This document shows, one piece after another, positions 40,696 through 49,195 of a DNA stretch of 64,000 nt; position 1 is the stretch's first letter, and each line of letters opens with the position of its first letter. The stretch comes from Psychroserpens sp. SPM9 (GTDB taxonomy: Bacteria; Bacteroidota; Bacteroidia; Flavobacteriales; Flavobacteriaceae). Made by a program: the position numbers and the translations under genes. The stretch is taken from NCBI RefSeq assembly GCF_025153525.1, contig NZ_JANZNR010000004.1, forward strand, positions 248,001 through 312,000, read 5' to 3'. Below the pieces are notes generated by a model, which worked only from the letters and a program-made list of their open reading frames with translations, was not told the origin of the DNA and did no database searches.

Positions 40696-42950
40696 TATAA
40701 GGTGTAGTTTAGTCCTAGACTAATATTACGTCCTATATTAAAGATGTTATCAGATTTTAATCGTGATAAATGACTAACATAAGTTGTATTGGCTATATTA
40801 TTTGCCGCAATAGTGACTTCCAGGTCATTTTTAAAAAGTTGAAACGTACCACCTAAACCAGCACTCAATAAGCCGTAACCTGCAGTATTGGATTCAAAAT
40901 CACTAACATTATTTTGATCAAAAGTATAGCTGTATTTGATAAATGAATAACTGTTTTGAATCCAGTCTTTATTAAATTCAACTCGCAACGTATTGTGCAA
41001 AGAATTTGCCGGAATTAACGGCAAATGCGTGTCATCATCGAGCTGACCGATTACGGTTTCGAAGCTACTTTCAACATGGAGCCAGTCTAGAGGATGTGGG
41101 TGAAAATGAAATCCAAATTCTCCACCATAAAGTCTGGCATTATCTTGTAGGTATACAAAAACAGGGTCATCGTCAATAAACTCACCATTCGGGCTCAAGA
41201 AAATATAGTCATTAATCTGATTGTAAAATAAGTTGGCAAAGACTTCAACATGCTCATTTTTAAATTCTAAAGCCAAATCTACTTGGAAATTCTGTTCGTT
41301 TTTTAAATCAATATTTCCTATTTCATAGCGGTTTGTACCTTCATGAGTTCCATCTGAAGCTAGTTCAGATAGGTTTGGCGCTCTAAATCCGCTAGCCAAA
41401 TTAAAACGTGCTGTAACTTTATGAAATAGATTTGTTTTGATCCCAAGAGCGCCATTAAAACTATTAAAATCTCTATCAATTTGAGAATTAATATTAATAT
41501 GACGATAATCGTAACGCGCACCAAGTTGAATGTCAATTTTGTCAAAATGAATATGAGAGGTCGCTAATATTCCAATATCATTAGTGATAGCATCAGGAAT
41601 TAAGAGTTCTTCACCATAATTGGTGTTTGCTTGATTCATCCCTTGAACACCAACAATAGTCTCAAATCGTCCAATTTCAGGAAGATTATATCTAACATTA
41701 TAATTAAAAGTTTTAAGTTTCATATGTAGCGCAGGTGCTTCATCTTCACTGTGGACTTCGTCATCATGATCCTCTTCATCGTGATCATCGTCATCATGGT
41801 CTTCATCGTGATCTTCTTCACCATGATGATGATCTTCAAATTCTTTTCTGTCATTATATATATACCCTAAAGTCACATCTAAACTAGAATTGTTAAAGAA
41901 GATTGTAGATTTAGAACTGAAAATATGGTTTGTAATTTCTTGAAACAGTTCAAGAGGTGTTGTATTAGTGTCTTGAATACCAATGGCTTCAGGAATCCCT
42001 AATTTAGAGCGGTTAATATTGTAGCGTAATTCGGTTTTAAACTGATGTTTTTGATAGCCTAAACCTGCTTTAAAATCTTGCTCTCTAAATCGTGTGTTGG
42101 TAACTCTGTAATCTGTAGTTTCATAATCAGAATGTTCAGCAACACTTCCTCTGAATAAAAATTTAAAATGATCACCAGAAGATTTAAAGGCAGCACTCGA
42201 ATTGTACCCTTGTGTGTTACTAAAATAAGTGCCACTAATAGTTGCCTCTGAAGCATTTTCCGTAGCAAAGCGTTCCGGATTTAAATATAAAACACCACCA
42301 AGTGCATCGCTACCATAGAGTAGGGAAGCAGGACCTTTGATAACTTCTACACTTTCAATTCCAGCATCATTAATGCCTAAACCGTGTTCGTCTCCATATT
42401 GCTGATTTTCTAAACGTACACCTTGGGTATACACTAAAACTCGATTAGAACTAAGACCTCTAATTACAGGTTTGCCGATGCTAACACCTGTACTTAAGCT
42501 AGAAACTCCAGCTATATTAGTAATTCCATCAGCTAGGTTAATTGCGCCACGTGATTTTAATTCTTTAACGCTTTGACGTTCTACTTTCATAACGTTCTCA
42601 CTTTGAAGCTTGTGAAATGGAGTAGAAATAATCACTTCTTCCATTTCAATTGCCGAAGGTTGTAGTATGATTTTTAAAACTTCGGAAACTGGAAATGTTA
42701 TATTGATTGAATAAGTTTCAAAGCCAACCGAAGAGACCACAAGTTTGTGTGTTCCGTTAGGAATGTTAGACATTTGAAACTTTCCATTGTCATCGGTAAC
42801 TGTACCTTTTTCTAATTGTGGAAAATAGACATTTACAAATGCAAGTGCTTGATTATTATTTGATTCTATTATTTCGCCTTTTAGTATATTTTGCGAAAAT
42901 ACGCTTTGTGCTATTAATAGAAATAGCACAACAGCAGTTGTTGTTTTCAT
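40695..42950 (-). CDS. TonB-dependent receptor with His/Asp-rich loop (candidate metal receptor)
   Basis: A 751-residue outer-membrane receptor. A signal peptide is followed by a CarboxypepD_reg-like beta-sandwich (LKGEIIESNNNQALAFVNVY), the plug domain (about 100-230, with IGKPVIRGLSSNRVLVYTQG) and a 22-strand-type barrel ending in a Phe/Leu strand. In the barrel, around residues 371-400, is a loop with about 10 His and over 20 Asp/Glu in 32 residues (DHDDDDHDEEDHDD in part). Such loops occur in ZnuD-like zinc receptors. The upstream gene encodes a small His-containing exported protein, so zinc or another divalent metal is the likely substrate, but this is inferred. Confidence 0.82.
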   Translation of the reverse strand: MKTTTAVVLFLLIAQSVFSQNILKGEIIESNNNQALAFVNVYFPQLEKGTVTDDNGKFQMSNIPNGTHKLVVSSVGFETYSINITFPVSEVLKIILQPSAIEMEEVIISTPFHKLQSENVMKVERQSVKELKSRGAINLADGITNIAGVSSLSTGVSIGKPVIRGLSSNRVLVYTQGVRLENQQYGDEHGLGINDAGIESVEVIKGPASLLYGSDALGGVLYLNPERFATENASEATISGTYFSNTQGYNSSAAFKSSGDHFKFLFRGSVAEHSDYETTDYRVTNTRFREQDFKAGLGYQKHQFKTELRYNINRSKLGIPEAIGIQDTNTTPLELFQEITNHIFSSKSTIFFNNSSLDVTLGYIYNDRKEFEDHHHGEEDHDEDHDDDDHDEEDHDDEVHSEDEAPALHMKLKTFNYNVRYNLPEIGRFETIVGVQGMNQANTNYGEELLIPDAITNDIGILATSHIHFDKIDIQLGARYDYRHININSQIDRDFNSFNGALGIKTNLFHKVTARFNLASGFRAPNLSELASDGTHEGTNRYEIGNIDLKNEQNFQVDLALEFKNEHVEVFANLFYNQINDYIFLSPNGEFIDDDPVFVYLQDNARLYGGEFGFHFHPHPLDWLHVESSFETVIGQLDDDTHLPLIPANSLHNTLRVEFNKDWIQNSYSFIKYSYTFDQNNVSDFESNTAGYGLLSAGLGGTFQLFKNDLEVTIAANNIANTTYVSHLSRLKSDNIFNIGRNISLGLNYTL

Positions 42951-43011
42951 GTAATTTGAATTTAATAATTAACGATATGTCTGAGTGTTGTAGCTCAGTT
43001 TTGGACTAATG

Positions 43012-43347
43012 TTAATTATTAAATGGTGGTCCGCGAAGGGAAAAGTGTAAGCGTTGATAATTACTAAGAAAGCTATAATAGTGGTTAATTGTTTTATGGT
43101 TAGCCTCTATAGCATATATATCGTAATCAACGATTACTTTGGTGGTTTGTGTTTGAAGTTTGAATTTATAAAACTCACAATCGAGATCTATTTTATGAAA
43201 ATGGGTTTGATCTTTGTCAAAACAAACTTCGTGTTCGTGATTACTTAAAGCATGTGAAAATTTAACAACAGAAGGCACCAATAAAACAAACGCCAGCACT
43301 AAGCTTGCGAGTTGAATTGAAATATGAGGTTTTTTGATGTCCATCAA
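43012..43347 (-). CDS. Small exported protein with His-rich segment
   Basis: A 111-residue protein with an N-terminal hydrophobic segment (LASLVLAFVLLVPSVVKFSHAL), either a signal peptide or an anchor. The rest contains NHEHEVCFDKDQTHFHKID, with four His, a Cys and acidic residues, and ends in LRGPPF. It precedes the TonB receptor gene by 61 bases and overlaps the upstream membrane gene by four. A small metal-binding periplasmic partner of the receptor is a plausible role. The family is not recognised with certainty; small RGPP-ending proteins are common near metal transporters in Bacteroidota. Confidence 0.65.
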   Translation of the reverse strand: MMDIKKPHISIQLASLVLAFVLLVPSVVKFSHALSNHEHEVCFDKDQTHFHKIDLDCEFYKFKLQTQTTKVIVDYDIYAIEANHKTINHYYSFLSNYQRLHFSLRGPPFNN

Positions 43348-43841
43348 TTGAAAAATTTACCTAATCCAAAGCGTTTCAACATTTTCTTTTCAAATTCCCA
43401 AAAGAATTGAAACTGACCAAAAAGCCAGCCAAACATCACTAATAGGATTTGGTAGAAAATGAGCCCAATAATAATGAATAATACCCAATAAAGTATCGGA
43501 TTTAAGTTTTCTTTAGTAATTCCGATAAACTGCATGATAGGTTTACCTATAAGCATCGAAGAAGAGCCGGTGATTGCAAATACGATAAAAATCCGAATCA
43601 TTTCCCATTTATAATCCACAACCCACTTATTTTCAAGCTTTTTAAAGATAAGGAGTGTCAATTTTAAAAGCACTATAAATAGAAGTATAGCTGAAAGTAC
43701 TGTTACAATTTGAGGCAAAGAATTTGTTAGTAGATATGCTAGTTTGTAAGCAGAATAGCCTAGGCCTAAAAGCCCAAAAACTGGAAACAAGAGTTGCCAG
43801 TTTTGTTGTATGTCCCAACGTGATTTAAAATGATCTAGCAT
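43344..43841 (-). CDS. Inner-membrane protein (DUF6787-like), first gene of the TonB operon
   Basis: A 165-residue protein with four hydrophobic helices (about residues 18-40, 45-65, 85-105, 120-145) and a basic C-terminus. It begins MLDHFKSRWDIQQNWQLLFP. It resembles the DUF6787 membrane family of Bacteroidota, a recognition from memory only. The longer frame starting at TTG 43856 is rejected because TATCTTTG at 43859-43866 gives a start of transcription near 43852. Its stop overlaps the next gene's start (ATGA), coupling it to the His-rich protein and the receptor. Confidence 0.65.
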   Translation of the reverse strand: MLDHFKSRWDIQQNWQLLFPVFGLLGLGYSAYKLAYLLTNSLPQIVTVLSAILLFIVLLKLTLLIFKKLENKWVVDYKWEMIRIFIVFAITGSSSMLIGKPIMQFIGITKENLNPILYWVLFIIIGLIFYQILLVMFGWLFGQFQFFWEFEKKMLKRFGLGKFFN

Positions 43842-43858
43842 CGCGTAAATTTGCAATG

Positions 43859-43866
43859 CAAAGATA
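43859..43866 (-). promoter_or_regulatory. TAnnTTTG promoter element of the TonB receptor operon
   Basis: The minus strand reads TATCTTTG 18 bases before the ATG at 43841, so the leader is about ten bases long. It follows directly on the end of the next upstream gene at 43869. Confidence 0.5.
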
Positions 43867-43868
43867 CT

Positions 43869-44297
43869 TTAAATTCTTGGTTGTAAAGCGGTCAATTTTT
43901 GATTATGTGTTAACTGAAAGTAAATGAAGTAATTATATAATTTATAGTTAACATCATAGCCATAATTTATGTTTGGCTGGTAATCAATTTGCATTTCATA
44001 AAGATTAGGATCAAATCTATTCACTTGTAAAACACGGCTATTCCATTCTTGGACAAATATTTTGTTTCGAGTTTCCATAAACGATTGTGAATAATATCCT
44101 TTAGGTCTTGCTATTGAATTGAGCCAACCATTAAAACCGGGTTCGATGATAATAATTTCATATTCTATATCATCGTTAGCGATTCTAACAACATCTTCTT
44201 CAGGAATGTCTGCTGTTGAATTGTCTACGGTAGTTTGAGAAGCACCACAACTTACAAGAAGTATGGCCATCATTAAAATTTGTGTGATACGTTTCAT
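43869..44297 (-). CDS. DUF6146-like lipoprotein
   Basis: A 142-residue lipoprotein with a lipobox (LLVSCGAS, Cys at 17). After an acidic linker (ADIPEEDVVRIANDD) comes EIIIIEPGFNGWLNSIARPKGYYSQSF and a strand-rich domain with VQEWNSRVLQVNRFDP and YEMQIDYQPNINYGYDV. This pattern I recall as DUF6146, a Bacteroidota family of unknown function. It is on the same strand as the TonB operon but ahead of that operon's promoter. No distinct promoter element was found upstream. Confidence 0.7.
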   Translation of the reverse strand: MKRITQILMMAILLVSCGASQTTVDNSTADIPEEDVVRIANDDIEYEIIIIEPGFNGWLNSIARPKGYYSQSFMETRNKIFVQEWNSRVLQVNRFDPNLYEMQIDYQPNINYGYDVNYKLYNYFIYFQLTHNQKLTALQPRI

Positions 44298-44451
44298 TAC
44301 TTTTTTTTATTTTAAAGTTACAAAAATCATTCCGAAGCTTTAAGCTTGCAAAACTCATTTTTTATTAGTGATGCTCAAAAATATGCAGCAAATACTGATT
44401 GAAAAAGACATAATGAGTGAATAGGACGTATGACTGAGTAAATTGTACAAA

Positions 44452-44476
44452 AAAAGCCAAACACTTGGTTTGGCTT
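44452..44476 (-). terminator. Terminator after the DUF937 gene
   Basis: AAGCCAAAC (44454-44462) pairs perfectly with GTTTGGCTT (44468-44476), loop ACTTG. The plus-strand A-run before it becomes a T-run on the minus strand, so it ends the gene whose stop is at 44501. Confidence 0.85.
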
Positions 44477-44500
44477 ATCATATATAAGGTTTAAAATCGT

Positions 44501-45139
44501 TTATTTTCCTCCAAAAAGTCCGCCTAGCAGTCCGCCAAGACCTCCTTTCTTACTAGCATTTCCTAAGACCATTCCTGCAACATCATCAATAACGCTTCCG
44601 TCACCATCAGCATCTAAAATCTTTTCAAGGAAACTTTGTTCTTCTTTAGCATCATTACCACCAAGTAAACCACCAAGTAGTCCGCCTATATCATTGGAAG
44701 AGCTCACATTGTTTTGTCGTGCTTGCTTTCCTAAAACACCCATTAAAATTGGAGCCGCTACTTTTAGAATATTACCTACCGAACCTGCATCTAAACCAGA
44801 CTTTTCGCCAAGAATTTTTTCAACACCTTGTTGTTTGTTACCTAAAACGTGACCAAGAATTTTACTACCATCTTGTTTTACTTCGTCATCAACGCCACCG
44901 CCAAATAAACCACCTAAGTTATCTAAGATGCTTCCGTCGTGTTTGTTGCTAAGTGCACCCATTAGTCCTTCTGCACCTTGAGGTGTTGAAGCATTTCGCT
45001 CCATTGCTTTCATTAAAACTGGTAAGGCCATCGTTAAAACACTGCTCGTTTTGTTTTGATCTGTTCCAGTAGATCCAGAGACACCACTAATAATTGTTTT
45101 ACCAAGGTCACTGTTTAATAAGTCTAAAATTCCTGACAT
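44501..45139 (-). CDS. DUF937 domain protein, glycine-rich
   Basis: A 212-residue soluble protein. It begins SGILDLLNSDLGKTIISGVS, followed by SSVLTMALPVLMKAMERNAS, the DUF937 helices; then glycine-rich stretches (GGLLGGLLGGND; KGGLGGLLGGLFGGK) separated by helices. A calcium-binding-like loop DADGDGSVIDDVAGM lies at about residue 180, with the spacing of a dockerin/EF-hand loop. No signal peptide is present. Function of the family is unknown. Separate terminators on both sides make it a single-gene unit. Confidence 0.78.
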   Translation of the reverse strand: MSGILDLLNSDLGKTIISGVSGSTGTDQNKTSSVLTMALPVLMKAMERNASTPQGAEGLMGALSNKHDGSILDNLGGLFGGGVDDEVKQDGSKILGHVLGNKQQGVEKILGEKSGLDAGSVGNILKVAAPILMGVLGKQARQNNVSSSNDIGGLLGGLLGGNDAKEEQSFLEKILDADGDGSVIDDVAGMVLGNASKKGGLGGLLGGLFGGK

Positions 45140-45184
45140 AATTTATTTTGAATAAGGTTAATATAATTGGACCTTCAATGTACA

Positions 45185-45211
45185 AAAAAAAGTCCTAACA
45201 TATATAGGACT
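45185..45211 (-). terminator. Terminator after serA
   Basis: AGTCCTA (45191-45197) pairs with TAGGACT (45205-45211). On the minus strand the hairpin is followed by a T-run, ending the serC-serA unit before the DUF937 gene. Confidence 0.8.
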
Positions 45212-45244
45212 CATTTTTTTTGTTTAGGTCACATTTGGTGACAT

Positions 45245-46195
45245 TTATTTTAGAATACTAATGATTTGATCTGCTAATTCAGTACCAATTCTATCTTGTG
45301 CTTCATTGGTTGCTGCGCCAGTATGAGGCGTGAGCGATAAAGCAGGATTCATTAAGAGTTGAATTTCTGGTTGAGGCTCTTTTTCAAAAACGTCTAAAGC
45401 AGCTCTGGCAACTTTACCACTTTCAATAGCTTTAACAAGTGCCACTTCATTTATAACGCCACCTCTGGCTGCATTTGCTATAATGACACCATCTTTCATT
45501 TGCTTAAATTCGGCTTCATCAATTACATAATCTTTTTGAGCAGGAACGTGAAGTGTTAAAAAGTCTGATTGTTTTAAAACCTCTTCTTTAGAAATTGTTT
45601 TAATTTCAAAGTTTACTTTTTGACCATCAAAAAAGTCTAATTCTAAGTTTGCTTTTTCTAAGAAAGGATCAAAAGCAACCACTTTCATTCCGGCTCCTAT
45701 AGCCACTTTTGCTGTAGCTTGACCAATGCGTCCAAAACCTAAAACGCCTAATGTTTTTCCTTTTAATTCTGTGCCTTTAGCATAAGCTTTTTTCAGCCCT
45801 TTAAAATTAGCATCACCTTCTAAAGGCATATCGCGATTAGAATTATGCAAGAAACGAGCAAGTCCGTAAAAATGCCCAAAGACCAATTCGGCAACCGAAT
45901 GTGAAGATGCAGCCGGAGTATTAATGACATGTAGGCCTTTGCTACGCGCATAATCAACATCAATATTATCCATACCAACACCACCACGACCAATGATTTT
46001 TAGGCTAGGGCAGTTGTCAATAATATTTTTTCTAACGGTTGTAGCACTTCGAACTAATAGCACCGAAATTTCATTTTCGTTGATGTAGTTTTCTAATTGT
46101 TCTTGAGCCACAGTTGTTGTAGAAACTTCAAAACCTGCATTTTCTAAGGCATTAATCCCGCTTTGTGAAACACCGTCGTTTGCTAATACTTTCAT
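45245..46195 (-). CDS. serA: D-3-phosphoglycerate dehydrogenase (short form)
   Basis: A 316-residue NAD-dependent D-2-hydroxyacid dehydrogenase. The nucleotide fold contains GVLGFGRIGQATAKVA, the substrate side has LLVRSATTVRKNIID, and the catalytic segment has AARGGVINEVAL and LTPHTGAAT with the active His. It sits directly after serC on the same strand, which supports 3-phosphoglycerate dehydrogenase, the first step of serine synthesis. It ends after the catalytic domain, with no ACT or ASB regulatory domains, so feedback inhibition by serine is not expected. It would supply the phosphoserine pathway together with SerC. Confidence 0.88.
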   Translation of the reverse strand: MKVLANDGVSQSGINALENAGFEVSTTTVAQEQLENYINENEISVLLVRSATTVRKNIIDNCPSLKIIGRGGVGMDNIDVDYARSKGLHVINTPAASSHSVAELVFGHFYGLARFLHNSNRDMPLEGDANFKGLKKAYAKGTELKGKTLGVLGFGRIGQATAKVAIGAGMKVVAFDPFLEKANLELDFFDGQKVNFEIKTISKEEVLKQSDFLTLHVPAQKDYVIDEAEFKQMKDGVIIANAARGGVINEVALVKAIESGKVARAALDVFEKEPQPEIQLLMNPALSLTPHTGAATNEAQDRIGTELADQIISILK

Positions 46196-46263
46196 GATTA
46201 CGTTGTATGTTATTTGTTTTAAGCATTTTGATAATCAACTGTATCAAAATACTATGAATTGTT

Positions 46264-47325
46264 TTATGCTTTTCGTTCTAATTCACTCATCACATCTACT
46301 AAAACACCAACACTTTCCAGTGGTAAGGCATTATACATTGATGCTCTATAGCCGCCAACACTTCTGTGGCCATTTAATCCGTTAATTCCGGCTTCTTTAA
46401 CCATGGTTTCAAAGGTTTCTTTTAAATCTTCATTAACAAGCGTAAAAGTAGCGTTCATTGTTGAGCGATCTGCTTTTGTTGAAAACCCTTTAAACAACGG
46501 ATTTAAATCTATTTCAGAATAAATTAATTGAGCTTTTTTATCGTTTTCTTTTTCAATAGCAGCGATACCTCCAAGGTTTTTAAGCCATTCTAAAGTGAGC
46601 ATTGATGTGTAGACAGCAAATACTGGTGGCGTGTTAAACATACTGCTCTTGCTAATGTGGACTTTATAATCCATCATTGAAGGAATTTTACGAGACACTT
46701 TGCCTAAGACCTCTTCTTTTATGACTACAAGGGTGGTGCCTGCTGGACCCATATTTTTTTGAGCACCTGCATAGATAATATCAAATTTTGAAAAATCTAA
46801 CTGACGAGAAAAAATATCACTACTCATATCACATATCATTGGGATAGGCGAGTTAGGGAATTCTTTCATTTGCGTTCCAAAAATGGTATTATTAGATGTA
46901 CAATGGAAATAATCATAATCTGTAGGAATATCATAACCCTTAGGAATATAATTATAGTTGGCATCTTTGGAAGAAGCGACTTCATAAATATCATCATAAA
47001 GCTGAGCTTCTTTAATCGCTTTATCACTCCAAGTTCCTGTATTTAAGTATCCAGCGCGCTTTTCTAACATGTTTAGTGCGACCATCAAAAATTGTGTGCT
47101 CGCTCCACCTTGTAAGAACAATGCTTTATAACCTTTGCCTTCTAAACCAAGAAGTTCTAAAGCTAGTGCTCTGGCATTTTCCATAACGTCCACAAAAGGT
47201 TTACTTCTATGGGAGATTTCTAATAGTGATAAACCGTTATCAAAATTTATTACAGCTTCTGAAGCTTTTTGAAGGACGCTTCCAGGTAAAATACATGGTC
47301 CTGCGCTAAAATTGTGTCTTTTCAT
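46264..47325 (-). CDS. serC: Phosphoserine aminotransferase
   Basis: A 353-residue PLP enzyme converting 3-phosphohydroxypyruvate and glutamate to O-phosphoserine. It starts KRHNFSAGPCILPGSVL, with the family's N-terminal signature. Substrate residues are in ISHRSKPFVDVM, and the PLP lysine is in IYAGAQKNMGPAG. GHRSVGGYRASMYNALP closes the active site. Length is normal. It is followed by serA on the same strand after 68 bases, an operon-like pair. The product O-phosphoserine is the likely substrate of the candidate cysteate synthase at 3155-4192. Confidence 0.95.
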   Translation of the reverse strand: MKRHNFSAGPCILPGSVLQKASEAVINFDNGLSLLEISHRSKPFVDVMENARALALELLGLEGKGYKALFLQGGASTQFLMVALNMLEKRAGYLNTGTWSDKAIKEAQLYDDIYEVASSKDANYNYIPKGYDIPTDYDYFHCTSNNTIFGTQMKEFPNSPIPMICDMSSDIFSRQLDFSKFDIIYAGAQKNMGPAGTTLVVIKEEVLGKVSRKIPSMMDYKVHISKSSMFNTPPVFAVYTSMLTLEWLKNLGGIAAIEKENDKKAQLIYSEIDLNPLFKGFSTKADRSTMNATFTLVNEDLKETFETMVKEAGINGLNGHRSVGGYRASMYNALPLESVGVLVDVMSELERKA

Positions 47326-47426
47326 GAGCGTTTATGTTTTGTTCCGAGGAATTCGAAACCTTTTAAATTATTCTTCACAAAGGTGGCAAATTCTGTAAAA
47401 AAAAGCATTAAGAATATGATAATTTA

Positions 47427-48488
47427 TTAACAGATTTTCAACGAAAACGTAATAGTATCAACGTTATCAGCATAATCCCATAGATTTGGTAATTGCGTTT
47501 GCCCAAATTTAATTTCACTATCTAAAATTCCGTTTGAAACCACACATTGAATCTGCTCTTTTTTCTCTTCTAATTGAGTTTTTAAATCGGCTTCTGATGT
47601 ATAGTATTCATAAAAAAGTGTAGCAATTGGAGATGCGAAGCTCTTATCTTCTTTCAGCATTAAAAATCCGTTTTCAAGCATTTTAAATTCACTCATTAAA
47701 TACACAGCTTTGTTGTAGTCGTAATTATTGGCATATTTTGCCTGATTGATTATTGGGTGCCAATGGTACATTGCTTTAAAGAAATTGTCAAAATCATAGG
47801 TTTTAGGAACCAGAAGTTTTGATACATTTCTACAACCTAATCCATAATATCTAAAAATATCTTCGGAAAGCGCTTTGAGTTCACTTTCAGTTTCATTGCC
47901 AGTTAAAACGGCTACCGAATTTCGGTTTTTTCTAATAATAGAAGGTTGGTCTTTAAAGTAGTATTCAAAATAACGTGCTGTATTATCGCTACCTGTAGCT
48001 ATAACGGCGTCAAAGTGTTCTAGTTTGGCTTCAGTAAATTTAATTCGGCTTTTAAACTCAGGCTCTACGTACTCTAAATATTTGGCTAAAAAAGGAAGCA
48101 GATGTTGATCATTTGACGACTGTTTGACTAAAACTTTTTGTCCGGAAATGAGCACCGATAAAAAATCATGAAACCCAACTAGAGGAATATTTCCTGCCAT
48201 AATAATGGCAATAGTTTTCAGGTTTTCGGTATTAAATTGATACTTGGACGTCCATTGGCTAATCGTGTTTTGTGTTAATTGATTAGACCAGCCAGTTAAA
48301 GCAAATAGTATATTTTCTTTGGTAAACCAACCATTGTGTTCTTGTGCTAATTTAATTTGATGCTTAAAACCATCGAAAAACAAATCATAGTGAAGAATGT
48401 TTTCTTTTTTTTGAATACCTTCATTAGTAAATTGGCTTAAAAAGTCCCCTAATTTTACAAATGCGTTAATTCTTTGTTGTAAATCCAT
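47427..48488 (-). CDS. LuxC-type acyl-CoA reductase
   Basis: A 353-residue protein of the LuxC/acyl-CoA reductase family, an aldehyde-dehydrogenase-fold enzyme reducing acyl-CoA to fatty aldehyde. It shows IAIIMAGNIPLVGFHDFLSV near residue 95, KVLVKQSSNDQHLLP, and YYGLGCRNVSKLLVP with a cysteine at the expected catalytic place. The longer upstream frame (to 48545) would run through the divergent promoter region, and the TAAATTTG element at 48533-48540 places the start downstream, so 48488 is chosen. It is not near other lux genes; a role in fatty aldehyde or membrane lipid formation is inferred. Divergent from the ferredoxin gene. Confidence 0.82.
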   Translation of the reverse strand: MDLQQRINAFVKLGDFLSQFTNEGIQKKENILHYDLFFDGFKHQIKLAQEHNGWFTKENILFALTGWSNQLTQNTISQWTSKYQFNTENLKTIAIIMAGNIPLVGFHDFLSVLISGQKVLVKQSSNDQHLLPFLAKYLEYVEPEFKSRIKFTEAKLEHFDAVIATGSDNTARYFEYYFKDQPSIIRKNRNSVAVLTGNETESELKALSEDIFRYYGLGCRNVSKLLVPKTYDFDNFFKAMYHWHPIINQAKYANNYDYNKAVYLMSEFKMLENGFLMLKEDKSFASPIATLFYEYYTSEADLKTQLEEKKEQIQCVVSNGILDSEIKFGQTQLPNLWDYADNVDTITFSLKIC

Positions 48489-48518
48489 AATCTGTTTGGT
48501 TATACGATGTTTTGGCTT

Positions 48519-48526
48519 TATTTTTG
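48519..48526 (+). promoter_or_regulatory. TAnnTTTG promoter element for the ferredoxin gene
   Basis: TATTTTTG faces the opposing element at 48533-48540; the two share the palindrome TTTGCAACTGCAAA (48523-48536). A long leader of about 120 bases would precede the ATG at 48653. Confidence 0.5.
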
Positions 48527-48532
48527 CAACTG

Positions 48533-48540
48533 CAAATTTA
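48533..48540 (-). promoter_or_regulatory. TAnnTTTG promoter element for the LuxC-type reductase gene
   Basis: The minus strand reads TAAATTTG 45 bases before the ATG at 48488, interlocked with the ferredoxin promoter. Confidence 0.5.
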
Positions 48541-48652
48541 CGCAAACTATATAAGAAATAAGCTAAGAAAAAGCGTGTTGTTTGTTCGCCAGTTAAAGCG
48601 CATCAAATCTGACTTTTTTTTTAAAGAATATTAACAACAGATTACAATTACT

Positions 48653-49006
48653 ATGGCTATTATAATAACAGACGAATGTATTAACTGTGGAGCATGTGAA
48701 CCAGAATGCCCAAATACAGCGATATACGAAGGTGCTGATGATTGGAGATATAAAGACGGAACAAGTTTGGAAGGTCATATTGTGTTACCTAACGGAAAGG
48801 CGGTAGATGCCGAAGAAGCACAAGAACCAGTAAGTGATGAAATTTACTATATCGTTCCCGATAAATGTACCGAATGTAAAGGCTTCCATGAGGAACCACA
48901 ATGTGCTGCTGTATGTCCTGTAGATTGCTGTGTGCCTGATGATGATCACGTTGAAACCGATGAAGAACTTCTAGGAAAACAACGTTTTATGCATCCAGAT
49001 GATTAG
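48653..49006 (+). CDS. Ferredoxin with two [4Fe-4S] clusters
   Basis: A 117-residue bacterial-type ferredoxin. The first cluster motif is [12 protein letters not shown] (Cys9, 12, 15, 19). The second is [18 protein letters not shown] (Cys72, 75, 84, 88), with a longer loop between the second and third Cys, typical of the Allochromatium/Alvin-type 2[4Fe-4S] ferredoxins. An insertion of about 50 residues separates the clusters. The C-terminus is acidic. It probably carries low-potential electrons; the partner enzyme is not in the window. It is divergent from the LuxC-type reductase gene. Confidence 0.88.
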   Translation: MAIIITDECINCGACEPECPNTAIYEGADDWRYKDGTSLEGHIVLPNGKAVDAEEAQEPVSDEIYYIVPDKCTECKGFHEEPQCAAVCPVDCCVPDDDHVETDEELLGKQRFMHPDD

Positions 49007-49030
49007 TCGTTTAGCGACATTTAATTATAA

Positions 49031-49059
49031 AAAACCATAAGCTGTTGCTTGGGGTTTTT
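49031..49059 (+). terminator. Terminator after the ferredoxin gene
   Basis: AAAACC (49031-49036) and AAGC pair with GCTT and GGTTTT (to 49058) around a TGTT loop with one mismatch and one wobble, followed by TTTTT. Confidence 0.65.
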
Positions 49060-49195
49060 AATTTCACTTAATTTTTTAAGCTGACAAAAATACGCTAAAA
49101 ATGATCTGTTTTGTTATTTGAGTAGGTGTTGGGTATTAATCTTAATTTGTTGATAGAGGCTTAAAATGATAGTACCTAATAAGAAAGTAAATTCG

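Noticed and set aside
44298-44500. The 203-base gap as a small RNA gene
   Set aside because: Apart from the DUF937 terminator I see no promoter or conserved-looking stem; nothing supports a gene.
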